Assembly (NCBI GenBank): GCA_029747585.1 | Contig: JAPEVF010000118.1 | Span: 1-64,000, forward strand | DNA from: Pleurotus djamor | Lineage: Eukaryota; Basidiomycota; Agaricomycetes; Agaricales; Pleurotaceae | Length of the DNA: 64,000 nucleotides | Direction: 5' to 3' | Shown here: positions 41,685 through 53,986 of the stretch, in pieces | Numbering within the stretch: position 1 is the first letter of the stretch | Layout of the letters: every line of letters begins with the position of its first letter | Notes under the pieces: model-generated | The model's input: the letters and a program-made list of their open reading frames with translations, nothing else | Told to the model about the DNA's origin: nothing | Databases searched by the model: none | Translations under genes and position numbers: made by a program

Positions 41685-43377
41685 TTCAGGGTAGGCCAGC
41701 CTTGGTGGCGGGGATGCGGTTGGATGTACTTAAGAGCAAGAGGAGAAAACCGCGATTAGATACAAGATAACGATCATCGTGTACCCCTAGGTTCAATAGG
41801 GAGAAGGGGCTGTAGAAAAACACGGAAAGAGAACGTTCTTGGTTCGACTCTACGGCGACAGGTATAGCCAAACGTCCACAAAGGGATAGGCAGAATGTTC
41901 GTAAGAGAACATGCAATCATAGGTCCAATGTGAAGTACGAAGGGGATTGGGATACGGTGTCGGTTCCCATTGAGAAAGCCTTCAATATCAATCCCCATTG
42001 AAGCGATCTTCAAGCTTCAAAGGCGAAAAGACTCAAATCTCATGCCCGCTCATGGATCGTCTCCATCCTTCCATTACAAATGACGCCCCCGCGAGTACCT
42101 GGCTTGGGACGGATGATGATCTTCGAGGCTCTGAAATCCGTCGCTTGTGATGCATAAGCAGGACTTGGGGCCAGACTCGGGAGCGCGTCGGTACAGGCTC
42201 GATGTTTTCATCGTCTACCCAGTTGGAATCTGAGATCGCTGTGTGCAACCAGTGGACTATGCGAAGGATTCCAGCGAATGTAACGGCTAGAGATGGTGGG
42301 TTCGATTATAGAAGTGGCGGTGGGTTGGGAATCAACGACGTCGGCTGCCCATCCACGGTCTCGCTCATTCCAAGCCACATCTCTGTCCCATCTATCAACA
42401 CATCCAGCGCAATATCGCCCGTGAGTGGAAAAGATCGACCTTCGTGGCAAGCGCGTTGAAATGGACGAGGAGGAGGGAGGGAGGTAGCTTGCTGAGTCGA
42501 CAGAGGCATAAGCAGTACCAATGTGTGTTGCATTAGAAGAGACGTGGGGACAGATCCAGCTCGACAGCGGGGAGTGGGTTTATCGCGAGATTGTGAGGTC
42601 CTCGTCCTTTTTCGGCGGCAGACGCAATGCATTCGCGAATCTAGAGCAGACACGGGTAATTGTGTCGTAGGACGTGCGAAACTTCATATACATCTGCACC
42701 ACCCTAGTTCAATACCATCCTCTACACGACGAATATTGTCTTGAGACCGGAAGATTTTGATGCGGCCGATATCAGTGCTGAGAGGTCTGTCAGAGTCCCG
42801 GTCAGGCCAAAAAAGATCAAGGAGACCTCACATACCGTCTTGGGAACTTAGGCATCGTATCTAGGTCCTAGCACAGAGCAGCGTAAAAGCAGAAGTACGC
42901 GAGCTCGACAGATCGGAGAGTCTCGGGATTCCGAGTTCAAAAACTCAAGACAGCTATTACCCAAGGATGAATGAATCACCTGAAAAAACAGCGACGAGAT
43001 AATGAATTCATTCTCACTATAAGTTTTGAGTGGAGAAATTCGATCTTACGGGTAAGAGTGGAAAAGCGCATCCTGATCCAACTTCAGGCCTGAAATTTTA
43101 GTGCGGTTGGGCGATTTCTTGGATGAATTTAACAGAGAGAAGAAGTGTTTCCCCATCCATAGTCAAGCGCAGGAGCATGCTGAGGATTTAGTGGAAGGGG
43201 GAGCAGAATGGATGTGGTGCTCGCTTCGTCATCAAAAGAGAAAGAGGGAAAATGGTAAACGGTCCGCGCTTGGTTATGTGCGCTTTGAATAAGGAGCTTA
43301 GGAGTTCAGGGGACTATATCTTTGAGTACCTTGCAGCTAGGTACACCGCGATGCGAGAGCGTAAAGCAGTTCGAGCC
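41685..43377. other. Stretch without a confident gene
   Basis: Short ORFs on both strands, no recognisable domain and no coherent splicing. Confidence 0.45.
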
Positions 43378-44752
43378 TCAAGATTGACCTAGCTGTCCCA
43401 TCACTTTCTTGCCTGTAAGACTCGTAATTGATGGCGAGCGCATGGGACGAAGAGGAAGCGGCTTACCTTCAGCTTCCAAGTCGTCTTCAAGGCGATGCCA
43501 CCACCATCCGAATACTAGCCAAGTCGGACGGCTCAAAAGACCGGGAAGGCGGAGGGACGTTCGAGTATACCGGGCACTCTCATACGCCGGAACATAAAAG
43601 GTCCTTTGTGGACTGGTGAAGTCGACTATTAGAAGAGACAATATTCCTTCGAATACAGCGGCCAAGATGGGTTGATAGCTTGTGTAGTCCCTCCCCTGCA
43701 ATGCGTGAATTGCAAGATATTTGAAAGCCCGGGATGGAATCTGCCGTAAATGTCGAATTAATTCATCGGGCCGATCCTATCAAAGCCACATAGTCAGCGG
43801 GATATCAAAGATAACATCAGATGGACAGCGTACGGTCAAGTCAACCAGTGCTATGCGAAGATGTTCGACACATTTCAGAGTTGGGAAGATCAAGTAGTAC
43901 TTTTCAACGTTGAGATAACCGAAATCCAGGTGCTTGATCTTTGAGTAAGACGGATAAACAAGGGGAACTTGCTCGCCGAATGATCGGCAGGATAGGGATT
44001 GAATTGGAGGCGAAGATTCGTATATACCCTTCCACAAGTCATACGAGCCAATGTATGTATGTAAGCGTGGAAGGTTGAGGGTACATTTGACGGGCGGTTC
44101 GTCGGCGGAATCGGCTGATAAGAACTTCACAGCGAGGACGCGGAGGGATGGCTGGCATTTCAAGAGTTGCAGCACCTCATCGACAGCCTGCGAGGTTATT
44201 CCAAAGTGCGTCAGGACAAGAGTCTTGGGAATGACTTTGTCTAATCGCGTATCGGGGTGGATGTGGTTGAATGATAGTCGCTGAAGGTTGAACAGACCGG
44301 GAGGTAACAAACCAATCCCTTCCATCGTCTGTTTCGCCCTCTCTCCTCGTTCACGCCACAGATCCGGGTGCATGATGAGTGTCTTTATACATGCGGATAG
44401 TTTCGTACCGTTGCGGCTCGATAGGGTAGCATGGAGAAGAGGGATTCGACTAGAATGTATGGATATGGCAGGGACCAACAACGGTGTTGGCTGTGTCTCG
44501 TTTTCGCCATATATAGTGCTTCGGGGCTCTGAAACTATAGTTATAGATTCGTAGAGGATAGGAAGTGTGAGCTCATTCAGTTGTCTCGAGACAAAGATGA
44601 GAGGGATGAGTAGATCTCGTTCATTGGAGCCGAGAGCAGTGACGAAGAGGCGGAGGATCTCCGGAGGAAAAAAGATATCTGAAAAGCGTTATCTACGAGA
44701 TAACAGAGTCAAAGTAAAGTTTGTGCACACCTTTACCTATAGACCCGCGCAT
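43378..44752 (-). CDS. F-box-like/LRR-like protein, member 3 (divergent)
   Basis: First exon ATGCGCGGGTCTATAG (start 44750-44752) and a phase-1 intron are followed by DIFFPPEILRLFVTALGSNE and LIPLIFVSRQLNELTLPILY, an F-box-like start with PPEIL in place of LPxEL. The main exon reads ISIHSSRIPLLHATLSSRNG, LLPPGLFNLQRLSFNHIHPD, TLVLTHFGITSQAVDEVLQL, LNLPRLHTYIGSYDLWKGIY and FPTLKCVEHLRIALVDL, with leucine-rich strand spacing. The last exon (43378-43701) ends WWWHRLEDDLEAEGK and carries a longer tail than its relatives. Same overall plan as subfamilies A and B but alignable with neither over its full length. Confidence 0.65.
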
Positions 44753-45070
44753 GGTGGAGGTACAGGCGCGATATTGGTGATCAGGGCGGCTGATCACCCG
44801 AAGAAGGGGTAAAAGGGACACCCCCTGTTCATAGTGTCGCTTTACTAACTTCCATTATCTTTCCCTCCATATCCAAAAGAGAAAGTGAATCAGTATATCG
44901 TTGGTCTATTAAATCTGATTCCCAAACCTGAACTACCGGATGTCTCTCGTGTGCTGGCCCACCGTCGGATGGTCAACCCAAAGGGTTTGCTTGGGATTGT
45001 TTGCATTCAAAGCTTCTGGCTCCTGCTAGATTCGCTACAACAGATCGATGAATCTGTGCCTCTTCCCAAC

Positions 45071-46304
45071 ATGACTCGAGGTACGCATGTGCTCCAATGA
45101 TCACAGCGCAGAAAACTGAGATTGTGTTCTTTAGTACCTATGCTTCCTCCGGAACTATGGACAATGATCATAATGCAGCTGGGGTCCCCGATTCGAAACG
45201 TCCTGCTTCCTCTGCTCACTGTATCGCGTGCCATGCATGACAGAGTCGTTCGACTCATCTATGAAACGCTTGTCGTCACAGACCTCCGTGAAGACAGCAT
45301 TCCAAGATCATATGGAGTATGTACTCGCCTCCTCTCTTCCAATCTTCGCCGCCTCCATCGATCCCTTGTACGAAACCCAGCTCTTGGTGAATTTACCTCC
45401 ACCTTCATAGAGGATGCGGAATCACCCATCACCTCTATCATCAAGCTTCTCCCCTACCTTCCCCACTTGCGACGCCTCTCCCTCTCACGGACAGACGACG
45501 AAGACATGGTCCTCCAGTCCGTCCCTGAAACTGCAGCCCTCACGCATCTTGAAATACCTATTGGACTTCCCATAGTGATGACAGAGCTACTACGGTCTCG
45601 GAGAAGTTCGCTCCGTTTCCTCAGAATCGACAGCCATATTGGGGACTTGGAGACTTTCCTTCCTCCATACACCAAGATGGACACTTTGCATACGTTTCAG
45701 ATCCTTAATGCTCGTGGCTTGGATGCAATATTTCACATAGCTCCCATTCAGCACCTGTCTGTGATTAACATCGCAGCCAGGTCATTCCTTACACCAGCAA
45801 CAGCTCTGACGAACTTGGTCACACTTCAAGTACACATAGTGTATTCGTCTCAAGTACTATCCTCGCTTTTGCCGCATCTAAAGAGTCTCCAATTGCTAGA
45901 ACTCATGTTCACCTTGGGCGGGAATGGCAAGGTAGCTCCGATTCTATTCGTTTCAAAAGCTTGATAGCAACTTGAAATACTCAATTCCCGCACAGATACA
46001 AGTCCAAGACCTCTTGAATATCGACTCAAAAGCCCTTTCCTACATTCGCATCGGTACGCTCGATACCAACATTCCTGATCTACCGAAAGCATTCATGCAG
46101 CTTGACGAGCTGTATAAGCACTATACATCGTTACTCGCAGTCGACGTCACGTATCGAAGAAGCACGTACTCAGACGAGACATCCATGTCCACTTTCCGGT
46201 ACTTGGACAATGCCGAGGCGCCTGTCCAGATTGATATCCGTCCCGCGGCGAAGTTCGAACAATGGTGGGAGCCTTTATTAGATGACCTGAGTATAACTCT
46301 TTAG
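45071..46304 (+). CDS. F-box-like/LRR-like protein, member 4 (subfamily B)
   Basis: Three exons: 45071-45080 (ATGACTCGAG), 45135-45931 and 45996-46304, all junctions GT-AG. The protein starts MTRVPMLPPELWTMIIMQLG, the F-box-like segment. It continues LLTVSRAMHDRVVRLIYETL, NPALGEFTSTFIEDAES, LLPYLPHLRRLSLSRTDDED, LTHLEIPIGLP, LDAIFHIAPIQHLSVINIAA and IQVQDLLNIDSKALSYIRIG. It ends LDELYKHYTSLLAVDVTYRR and FEQWWEPLLDDLSITL. Subfamily B members share the NPALGEYxSTFxxx signature, HIAPIxHLSxI and a C-terminal FEQWWxPxxDxLxI. About 1.1 kb separates it from the D-lactate dehydrogenase gene. No partner is inferable. Confidence 0.78.
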
Positions 46305-47442
46305 TCAATTTCTTCGATACTGAACGTGAAGAGAAACATCCGCACCATGCTCTCCTAGGTCCCTAATTTCCACGCTCCTGAGGAACCTTCTACGAACACG
46401 AACGAGCGCTCAGCACTTTTGGCTTGCTTCTCACTTGCATTGCGTTTACATCGGCATCTCTTATTCTTGAAGCGGGGTGAAAATATCCCATCCTCTTCTA
46501 TACACCTCATCATCATATAAGACTTGGCATTGCCACGGCTAGAGTTAGAACGGATCATCTCTCAACGTGTACCAATTTCCGTCGCAGACCAGTCTCCTCA
46601 GAGCTCGCTTAACACTCTACAATGTGTGTCATTATTCCTGATAACGGAAACGGAGTAGGCTTATCGTTAGACTTAGCTTCGACGCCTGGACACAACGCGC
46701 TCTACAGAAACCCCTTCGCCATGACGGTAGCCCCATTTTTCACCTGCAATTTCTACGGACGTTCGACGACCCAATCTCCGAAAGCCAAAATCATTTCTCG
46801 CAGCTGACACTCTTGTTGAAGCTCATTGCCTCTGAGGCGGCCGCAGAAGCATCTACCTTCATTACGGCAGTAGGCAACTTGCGTCTCCCCCCCGTGTCCG
46901 TCTAGGTTCACAATCTCACAGTAAGTTGTTCCTTACGCTCACCTCGAAGGACCATGGTTGACGTTAGGTTACATCTAGATTCATTTCATGCTTCCCGAAA
47001 ACGACTGTTCTGTCATCTCTACGCTTGATGACTTTTCTATCTGTAGAGTACGTACATAAGATGCACCTCTGCGGTGACTTATCTTACCAATTTGTGCATC
47101 CATCTCAGCCCTTCCCATCGCTGGCCAACGTAACCCGAGTATTCGATCCGTTCCTTCGATATCGGAGGTTTTTCCCCTCCTCTCCCATTCCCATGAGCCA
47201 TGATGATGATGATGCATGATGCACGAATATGATGCGTCTATGGAAGCCCGCGCGTGTGACCGGGGTTGTACTTATATGTCAGGGTCCTGGAACAGATGAC
47301 CATACCTATTACCCAGGTTAGCACCCCAGTACGGCATCTAATTATGCCATACCCGGTTCAAGTCTCATTCGTACTCACACAATATCTCTCCTTTCTTTTC
47401 TTCCACAGTCTCGTCCCTCTTTTGCGCTCAAACGATCCTTGA
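46305..47442. other. Intergenic stretch
   Basis: No supported gene. Short ORFs here lack domains. An ATGATGATGATG run lies near 47198-47210. Confidence 0.5.
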
Positions 47443-50059
47443 ATGTCACTGTCTCTTTGGGGTCGTACGACGGGTCTTTGTGCGCGACGACTTGAACTCA
47501 GAACGACAACTCTATCGCGACTACGTCCCCATGTTGGATCTACCCGCCGTCAAACCCATACACACCCTTCACATGGACGCGAACACACCAGTCATTCAAA
47601 GTCTTCACGACGCCCTGTAACCTTTCTCGCACTCTCAGGGTCCCTGGTGGCTGGAGTGATCGGGTATGCCGTTGGAACTAGGTGGTCATCAGGTTCACCT
47701 GAGGCTGCGACTACGTTCAATCCACAGTACGGTACACCCAAGGACTTTGAGTCTGCTATTCGAGAGCTCCGAGAGGTGTTACCGAAAGAGGGAATGGTAT
47801 CGCGGGATGAAGAGGACTTGGAAAGACACGGATTTTCGTTGTATGATTATCATCCTGGTGAGCCATTCCTTCCACCTTGTGGGTTCGACTTTCACGGAGC
47901 TCATATTCTGCTTGGTACGCACCGCGTAGGTGCTCTGCACAGTGTGATCGTGTACCCTTTGACCACTGAGGATGTCGTCAAAGTGGTCAACATATCAAGA
48001 AAGTACAAGATGCCCGTTATACCCTATTCGGGCGGTACTTCGCTCGAAGGGCATAATAGAGGGGTAAGTTACTAAAGTATCAATTACCGCTTAACGCTAA
48101 TTTTTACCTTGTTCGCGCTGTTTTTATTTAGCACGCATCGGGTGGTATCTGCGTAGATATGTCGCAGATGCATCGAATTATCGAGATTCACGGTGATTCC
48201 CACCTATTTTTGCTTGTCGTCGAGCTCGTCTGATTCCTTGACCACAGAGGCGGATTCGGACGTTGTATGTCAGCCTGGCCTTCGATGGGTCGACCTTAAC
48301 GAGACGCTGAAGAAGCAAGGTACGCTCTTGCTTCCATCATTAAATCAAAAGCTTCGCGCAGGCTGATAGTCAGTTAACTTTAGGAATACCGTTGTTCTTC
48401 CCCGTAAGACCCTTCCATTTGGTCCCTTTCTACTTAATTCCTTCGGTTCTGATTAACGTAAACGTAAACGCTGTGAAAAGCTTGATCCTGCACCTGGAGC
48501 GACGATTGGTGGGATGCTTAGTACGGGGTGTTCTGGAAGTAAGTTATGCTATGTCCGTTCAAAAGCGTGTTTCGAGGCATTGATTCGTGGCTCATGGAAT
48601 TGTAGCGAATGCTGTTAGATATGGTACGGCGAAAGGCGAATGGTTTCTCAACGCTGTAAGTCTCTGCTCCATTTCCCGCTTTTCTCTCGAAAAATCGACG
48701 GCCACCATTTATAATCGAGTACAGACCGTGGTCCTACCATCTGGCGAAGTCATAAAAACCCGTAGACGGTCTAGGAAGTCGTCTGCTGGGTTTGATCTTA
48801 CCAAGCTGTTTATCGGCGCTGAAGGGACGCTGGGTATTGTGACGGAAGGCATGTATATTCGTGCTCTATCCTAGGGTTCTTTCACTCACCATTTATCTAG
48901 TTACTATCCGCCTTACACCCGTTTTACCAACGACGGTCGCTGTGGTCCATTTTCCGGATGTCAAGAAAGCCACCGAGGCAGTTATCGACGTGCTGAATCA
49001 AGGTGTCGGGATCCGTACGTCCTTCACGTATTCGTTCTTTCAATTACCCAGTATCTAACCGCCACTTCATTGTTCATTTCACTTCACCCAACTATAACAT
49101 TCTAAATCCTAAATTCTAAATCAGAATGCGTCGAACTCCTCGACGACACCTTCATGGCCGCCACCAACAAATACGGCATGTCCACCCGCAAATGGCCAGA
49201 AAAAGACTCGCTGTTCTTTAAATTCCAAGGCCACTCCCCCTCCTCCCTACAGGAAACCGCCCGTATAGTGAAACAGGTGGTGGGGAAGTACGGTGGTTAT
49301 GGGTTTACGCTTGCGAAAGATGAGGAGGAGGCGGNGAAGTTGTGGGCTGATAGGAAGAATGCGTTGTTTTCGGGGTTGGCNTTGTTGGAGGGGGAGGATG
49401 GGAAGGGGTGGAGTACGGATGTTTGGTAGGTGTTTTGATCTTTTGAGTGATGTTTCTGGGATGAGTGTCGTTGCCCGGAGCTGGTTTTGTGTGGGCTCGG
49501 TATGCGTGTGTGTATGACGCTGATTCGTGANTTTTTTTTGTTGCTTTTTGATTTAGTGTCCCGGTTTCGAAACTCCCGCAGCTTGTCTACGAAACAAAAC
49601 AAGATCTCTCCGAAATCGGGTTGATCTGCACGATCGTCGGACACGTCGGGGATGGCAACTTCCATGCGCTCTTACTCTTCAAGACCGAGGACGAACTGAA
49701 AGTCGCGAGAGAAGCCGTTCATCGGATGGTCGAGCGGGCGATTGCGTTGGATGGTACATGTACGTTCAGCGTCTTCCAATTTATTTGACCGTGGCTTTGG
49801 TTTGACTGATATGGTTGGGTTGGTTGTTGAAGGTACCGGCGAACATGGTGTGGGTATTGGGAAGAAACAGTATTTGTACGAAGAGTTGGGCGTTGGATCG
49901 GTCGAGCTGATGAAATCTATAAAACGGACGATCGACCCGCTGGGGCTGTTTAATCCTGGGAAGGTAATGTACCTCGTTCGCGTCGTCCGTGGTCGACGCA
50001 CTGAGAAACTTGGCTAGCTATATCCTGAGTCTCCTGAGGATGCGAAGAAAGGTCATTGA
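47443..50059 (+). CDS. DLD1: D-lactate dehydrogenase (cytochrome), mitochondrial FAD enzyme
   Basis: Oxidises D-lactate to pyruvate and passes electrons to cytochrome c at the inner mitochondrial membrane. The N-terminus is rich in Arg, Ser and Thr (targeting-like), followed by a membrane segment ([19 protein letters not shown]). The FAD-binding domain has [20 protein letters not shown] and EGHNRG, then, across several introns, [56 protein letters not shown] and [13 protein letters not shown]. The C-terminal oxidase domain has [38 protein letters not shown] and [15 protein letters not shown]. The last exon ends [12 protein letters not shown] at 50059. At least ten short introns are present. 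Ns at 49335 and 49381 are single ambiguous coding bases. The family assignment is strong. Confidence 0.92.
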
Positions 50060-50626
50060 TGGTGCTCTAGATACACTCGTTTCTGAAGGGACATACTATA
50101 GGATGCTCCACGTAGAACTGAAAAGTGGCAAGGGAAATCAGGAACTCGGGTAGAACGGCCTACCGCCACAATTCCCTGGTTCACCTTGTACCATACTACT
50201 CTATACAGCTGGGTAGAAACTTAAAACGCTTAGAATCGCGTACACATGGTCGAACGCAGTGAAAATAGCGCAAGCTTCTGGTTGAAACACGCTTGAAGCT
50301 GTGGGGAAGTGATGTCTCCTTAGCCCCTTTATCCCCTAGCTCAACCCATGGGCGCCTCAACCCCGTTCGAAGCGCACAAGCACCGCTTTGTTCAACACCA
50401 CGCTGACCCTCGCGCCCAAAAATCAGCAATCTTCCCGGAACGATGACCTCCTGCGGACTTATCACCAAGAGATGCGACATCCTCGGTGCCTTGATGGATG
50501 ACAGACCTCATGGCTTTTCCGGACATATCTTTGACATAAGTTTTCGACAGTTGGGGCTTGGGGGTTTGGTATAAAAGGCATGGTTAGGTTGGAACGCGTC
50601 TTCAAGCTTCATCCTCGACCACCATC
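50060..50626. other. Intergenic region and promoter of the FAD oxidase gene
   Basis: No ORF of interest. The distal part leads to the TATA box at 50570. Confidence 0.5.
50570..50576 (+). promoter_or_regulatory. TATA box of the BBE-type oxidase gene
   Basis: GGTATAAAAGGC lies 57 bp upstream of the ATG at 50627, a usual fungal distance. A pyrimidine-rich stretch (CGTCTTCAAGCTTCATCC) follows before the start. Confidence 0.55.
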
Positions 50627-53240
50627 ATGGCTGCTTCGCGAGGGATATTCGTCGCATTGAACGTGCTCGCTGTCGTCGAGGCGGTGCGCGGTGCCCAGTT
50701 GACTTCGCATCCTTTGCAACACACGTCGGACGCCTTGTGGGCCGGGCTCAGGTCGGAGGTGCAGGGTCGCTTGTATGAGGGCGCTCCAATGGCAAAAACT
50801 TGCTTTGACGATCCGGAGTTGGAGGAGTGTCATGTGGTCAGAGCAACTTACGGCGACGAAAGTGAGTTCTCATATTGCTCTTCAAAGAGCTCGCCACTCA
50901 ATAGCATACATCCTAGCATCGAGGTCGAACGTATTTGGCGGGTACATCAACACGCAATGGGAGACATGCCAGGTCACTGGCGAGCAGTGTCTTCTGGACT
51001 ACACGAACCCGAATTCGACGCTACCAACGTCACCTCCGAATAAATGCAAGCTGGGGAGCATTTCGAATCACTACGTGAGGCATCGACTTTATGCTGCCAA
51101 CTCGCGTAGTACTGACTTCTTTCTAGATCGATGTGCGCTCGCCAAGGGATATTACAAAGGCGTTCAAGTTTTCGAAGAAGACTGGGGTCCCAATCGTCGT
51201 CAAAAACACCGGGGTGAGTTCAGCTGTTTACTGCGCTGCTTTGAGACGCTGAAGCGAACGACTCTAGCATGACTACAAGGGTCGTAGCAGCGCACCGTCG
51301 TCCTTGGCTCTCTGGGTATGTCCTGATACTCGTTCTGGTATCGCATGGATGCTGATTGACCACGGCTAGACCCACAACTTGAAAAACGTAACGTATATGC
51401 GACATTTACCACGCATACATGCTGAACAACCATGCTAGATGTCGTACCATCCCTCATTTGTACCTTCAGGCTGCCCTCGCACAAAGTCTAGTCCCGGAAT
51501 GACAGTCGGAGTAAGCTCAGAACGCGCTTCACCTTCTAGCCTTGATCTAAACCGTGTTTCTAGGCAGGTACTCAATGGGGAGAAGCTTATGCCTTCGCCG
51601 AAGCCCACAATATCACTGTGGTGGGTGGTAGCGACAAAAATGTGGGCGTCGTCGGTGGGTGGTTGCAGGTACATTTTTCGTCCCTCTCTCATCTACCATC
51701 AACATCACTCATCAGATGGATATGGCTGTGTAGGGCGGTGGTCATGGAGCGCTATCGAATGTTATGGGCCTGGGTGTTGATCGGGTGGTGCGTTACAGCG
51801 TTTCCTCGGCCGGGTATGCTTTCTCACCGACGGTGTAGCTCGAATACAAAGTCGTTACGCCTGATGGCGTTCTCAGGACGGCGAATATGTGCCAACACCA
51901 GGACCTATTTTTCGCGCTCCGAGGCGGTAAGGCTTCTGCGCCCGTGTTCCGGTTTTTGTGATCGCTGATTGATTTTTACTATTGCTGTAACTCTAGGTGG
52001 TGGTGGAACGTTTGGAGTGGTGACTGAGGCAACCATATTGGCGTCACCACAGGTTACACTTCAGGCTGTGATTCTCATATTCCCGAGACCGCCGACTGGT
52101 ACACAGTCCAACATCACGCGTGATATGTTCACGGTTATGGTGAACAATACCGTTCGCTGGGCTGAAGAGGGGTGGGGTGGGATCGCGAATGGCTTCACTG
52201 CGATATACATTAACCCTCTGCTGTCGCCCGAGCAGGCTGCTGTGTCGATGAAGCCATTGATTGATTTTGGTAATAATGCGTCTGCTCGCGTTATCGTCAC
52301 CGAGTTCCCCAGCTGGGGAGCGTACTTTAACTTCTTTGCCAACAGCTTCGTCGCTGTAAGTGCCTTTTCTTTCGTCCCTATTGGCATCACTCATGCTTAC
52401 TTTGTTTAGGCTGTCGGACAGAGCCTTGCGCTTGCTTCCCGGCTAGTCAACGAAGACAACTTTGCCTCCCCTGCGAACCAAAAGGACCTCGTCGACGCTC
52501 TCGTTGCCGCCAACACAGCAACCAGCAGCCTCATCCTCCTGATTTCCCCGCCGTACAAATTCTCCAAGGATGGAGTGGCGAAGCATATCAAGGCGAACGA
52601 TGAGAACACTAGTGTTACCCCGTTTTGGAGATCTAGGTACGTAACAGAGTTTTTTTGTGAGGTGGTTGACGTCAATTTTCGTTTTTTGTTTGTAGTCTGT
52701 TCCATACTACGGTTGTCTCCCCGTGGAACTGGAACGCGACGTTGGAAGAGAAGAAGGCGCAGTATGATCGGTCGTCGGCTGCGATGGCTCCGCTGAGGAA
52801 GATTACGCCTGATGCTGCTTATGTTGTGAGTTTCCCTTCCTCCCGCCTCCTCCTCCTCCTCCTTCTCCGTCTCCTATCGAACGCATCACAAGGCTGACCG
52901 CCCTCCCTTATTTTGACGATGTAGAACGAAGCGGATGTTCATGAAAAAGACCATGAGCGGGTGTTTTGGGGGAAGCATTACCCGGAGTTGCTGAGGATTA
53001 AGAGGAAGTAGTAAGTCTCCTCTCTTCTCCCCTCGTGCTGGGGTATTCTAGAGTAAGTGACGGGTTGCTGATTGGTTGGTTTTCGATGGCATTTAGTGAT
53101 CCGCATCATTTGTTGGATTGTTGGCATTGTGGTAGGTCTCCTCCCCGTCAGTTTGTTATGTGGGATGGCTGACGGGGTATTTTTGCTTTTTGGTAGTTGG
53201 GTTCAACGAGAGATCGTCGCGGTTCTCTTGTTATATCTGA
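50627..53240 (+). CDS. Secreted BBE-type FAD-linked oxidase
   Basis: A flavoprotein oxidase of the VAO/BBE superfamily, probably extracellular and acting on sugars or alcohols. It starts with a signal peptide (MAASRGIFVALNVLAVVEAV, cut near residue 22). Spliced domains in order: INTQWETCQVTGEQCLLDY, IDVRSPRDITKAFKFSKKTG, the FAD motif NTGHDYKGRSSAPSSLALW with the likely 8-alpha-linked His, TVGAGTQWGEAYAFAEAHNI, VVGGWLQGGGHGALSN and FFALRGGGGGTFGVVTEATI. The substrate-side part has ITRDMFTVMVNNTVRWAEEG and NPLLSPEQAAVSMKP. The C-terminal BBE segment reads VFWGKHYPELLRIKRKYDPH and LLDCWHCVGFNERSSRFSCY. Where doubly linked family members have Cys, GLGVDRVV has Val, so single covalent FAD attachment is likely. 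About a dozen introns. The stop is at 53238-53240. Confidence 0.85.
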
Positions 53241-53986
53241 GTGTTCAAACCTCAGGTATTCAGCAGGTCAGGTTGGTTGCGATGGACTTCGGCCTTGGTT
53301 CCTCCCTTTCTTCATTTCGTTACGCGTTGGTTTATCTTCCTTTCTCTCCGCTTTCTCTCTCTGTCTCTCTCTCTGCATTCCGCCTCGCACACGCTACATA
53401 CGCACCCGCACCCGCTTTTGAGCNTTTGAGTTTTGACTGGATCCTTCGCGTGTTGGTTACATGACCTTGTTATTTCTGTGGATACGCTTATACTTTAGAG
53501 TACGCTTTACTTATACGCTTATGGACACTTCACGGATACATGATACACGCATACTCTGGAGTAGACTTTCCCTTTGCTTTTGCGTTAAGACTGGTTTGTC
53601 GTACGTAGAGTTTGGAGTAGATTTCATGATTGAACGAACTTCCTTACTTACGTCCGGACTACCTTGAATATGAAGGAGTGGGTCGTACCATGATTTGGTT
53701 ATTTCCTCCCTTTTGGACTTTGACGGTCACCTTTCGTCCTTGTTTTATACGGGTGGTACATAGAGTACATTCCCCGACGCGACCGCAGAGTCCTGAACAC
53801 AGAGTCTAAGTCTCGACGCAGCACAAATTCGCTTGAGGTTGTCAGTGAGGATACAATCACGATGCACGATGGAGGACCTTCGATGGTAGGTGCTAGGCTA
53901 GGTACCGCCCAAACGTGTATTCATAGAGCGGATATTCCTACATCAACGCGATCATTGGATGTTGGACGACTTAACAGCTATCCAGG
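53241..53986. other. Intergenic stretch
   Basis: T/C-rich 3' region of the oxidase gene with a CTCTCTCTGTCTCTC run near 53356, an N at 53424 and repeats of CTTATACG. No gene seen. Confidence 0.5.

Noticed and set aside
41686..43301. Several 60-115 aa ORFs between members 2 and 3
   Set aside because: They overlap on both strands, lack domains and show no consistent splice signals.
46622..46807. 61-aa ORF downstream of member 4
   Set aside because: No homology signal, no introns or context; likely chance.
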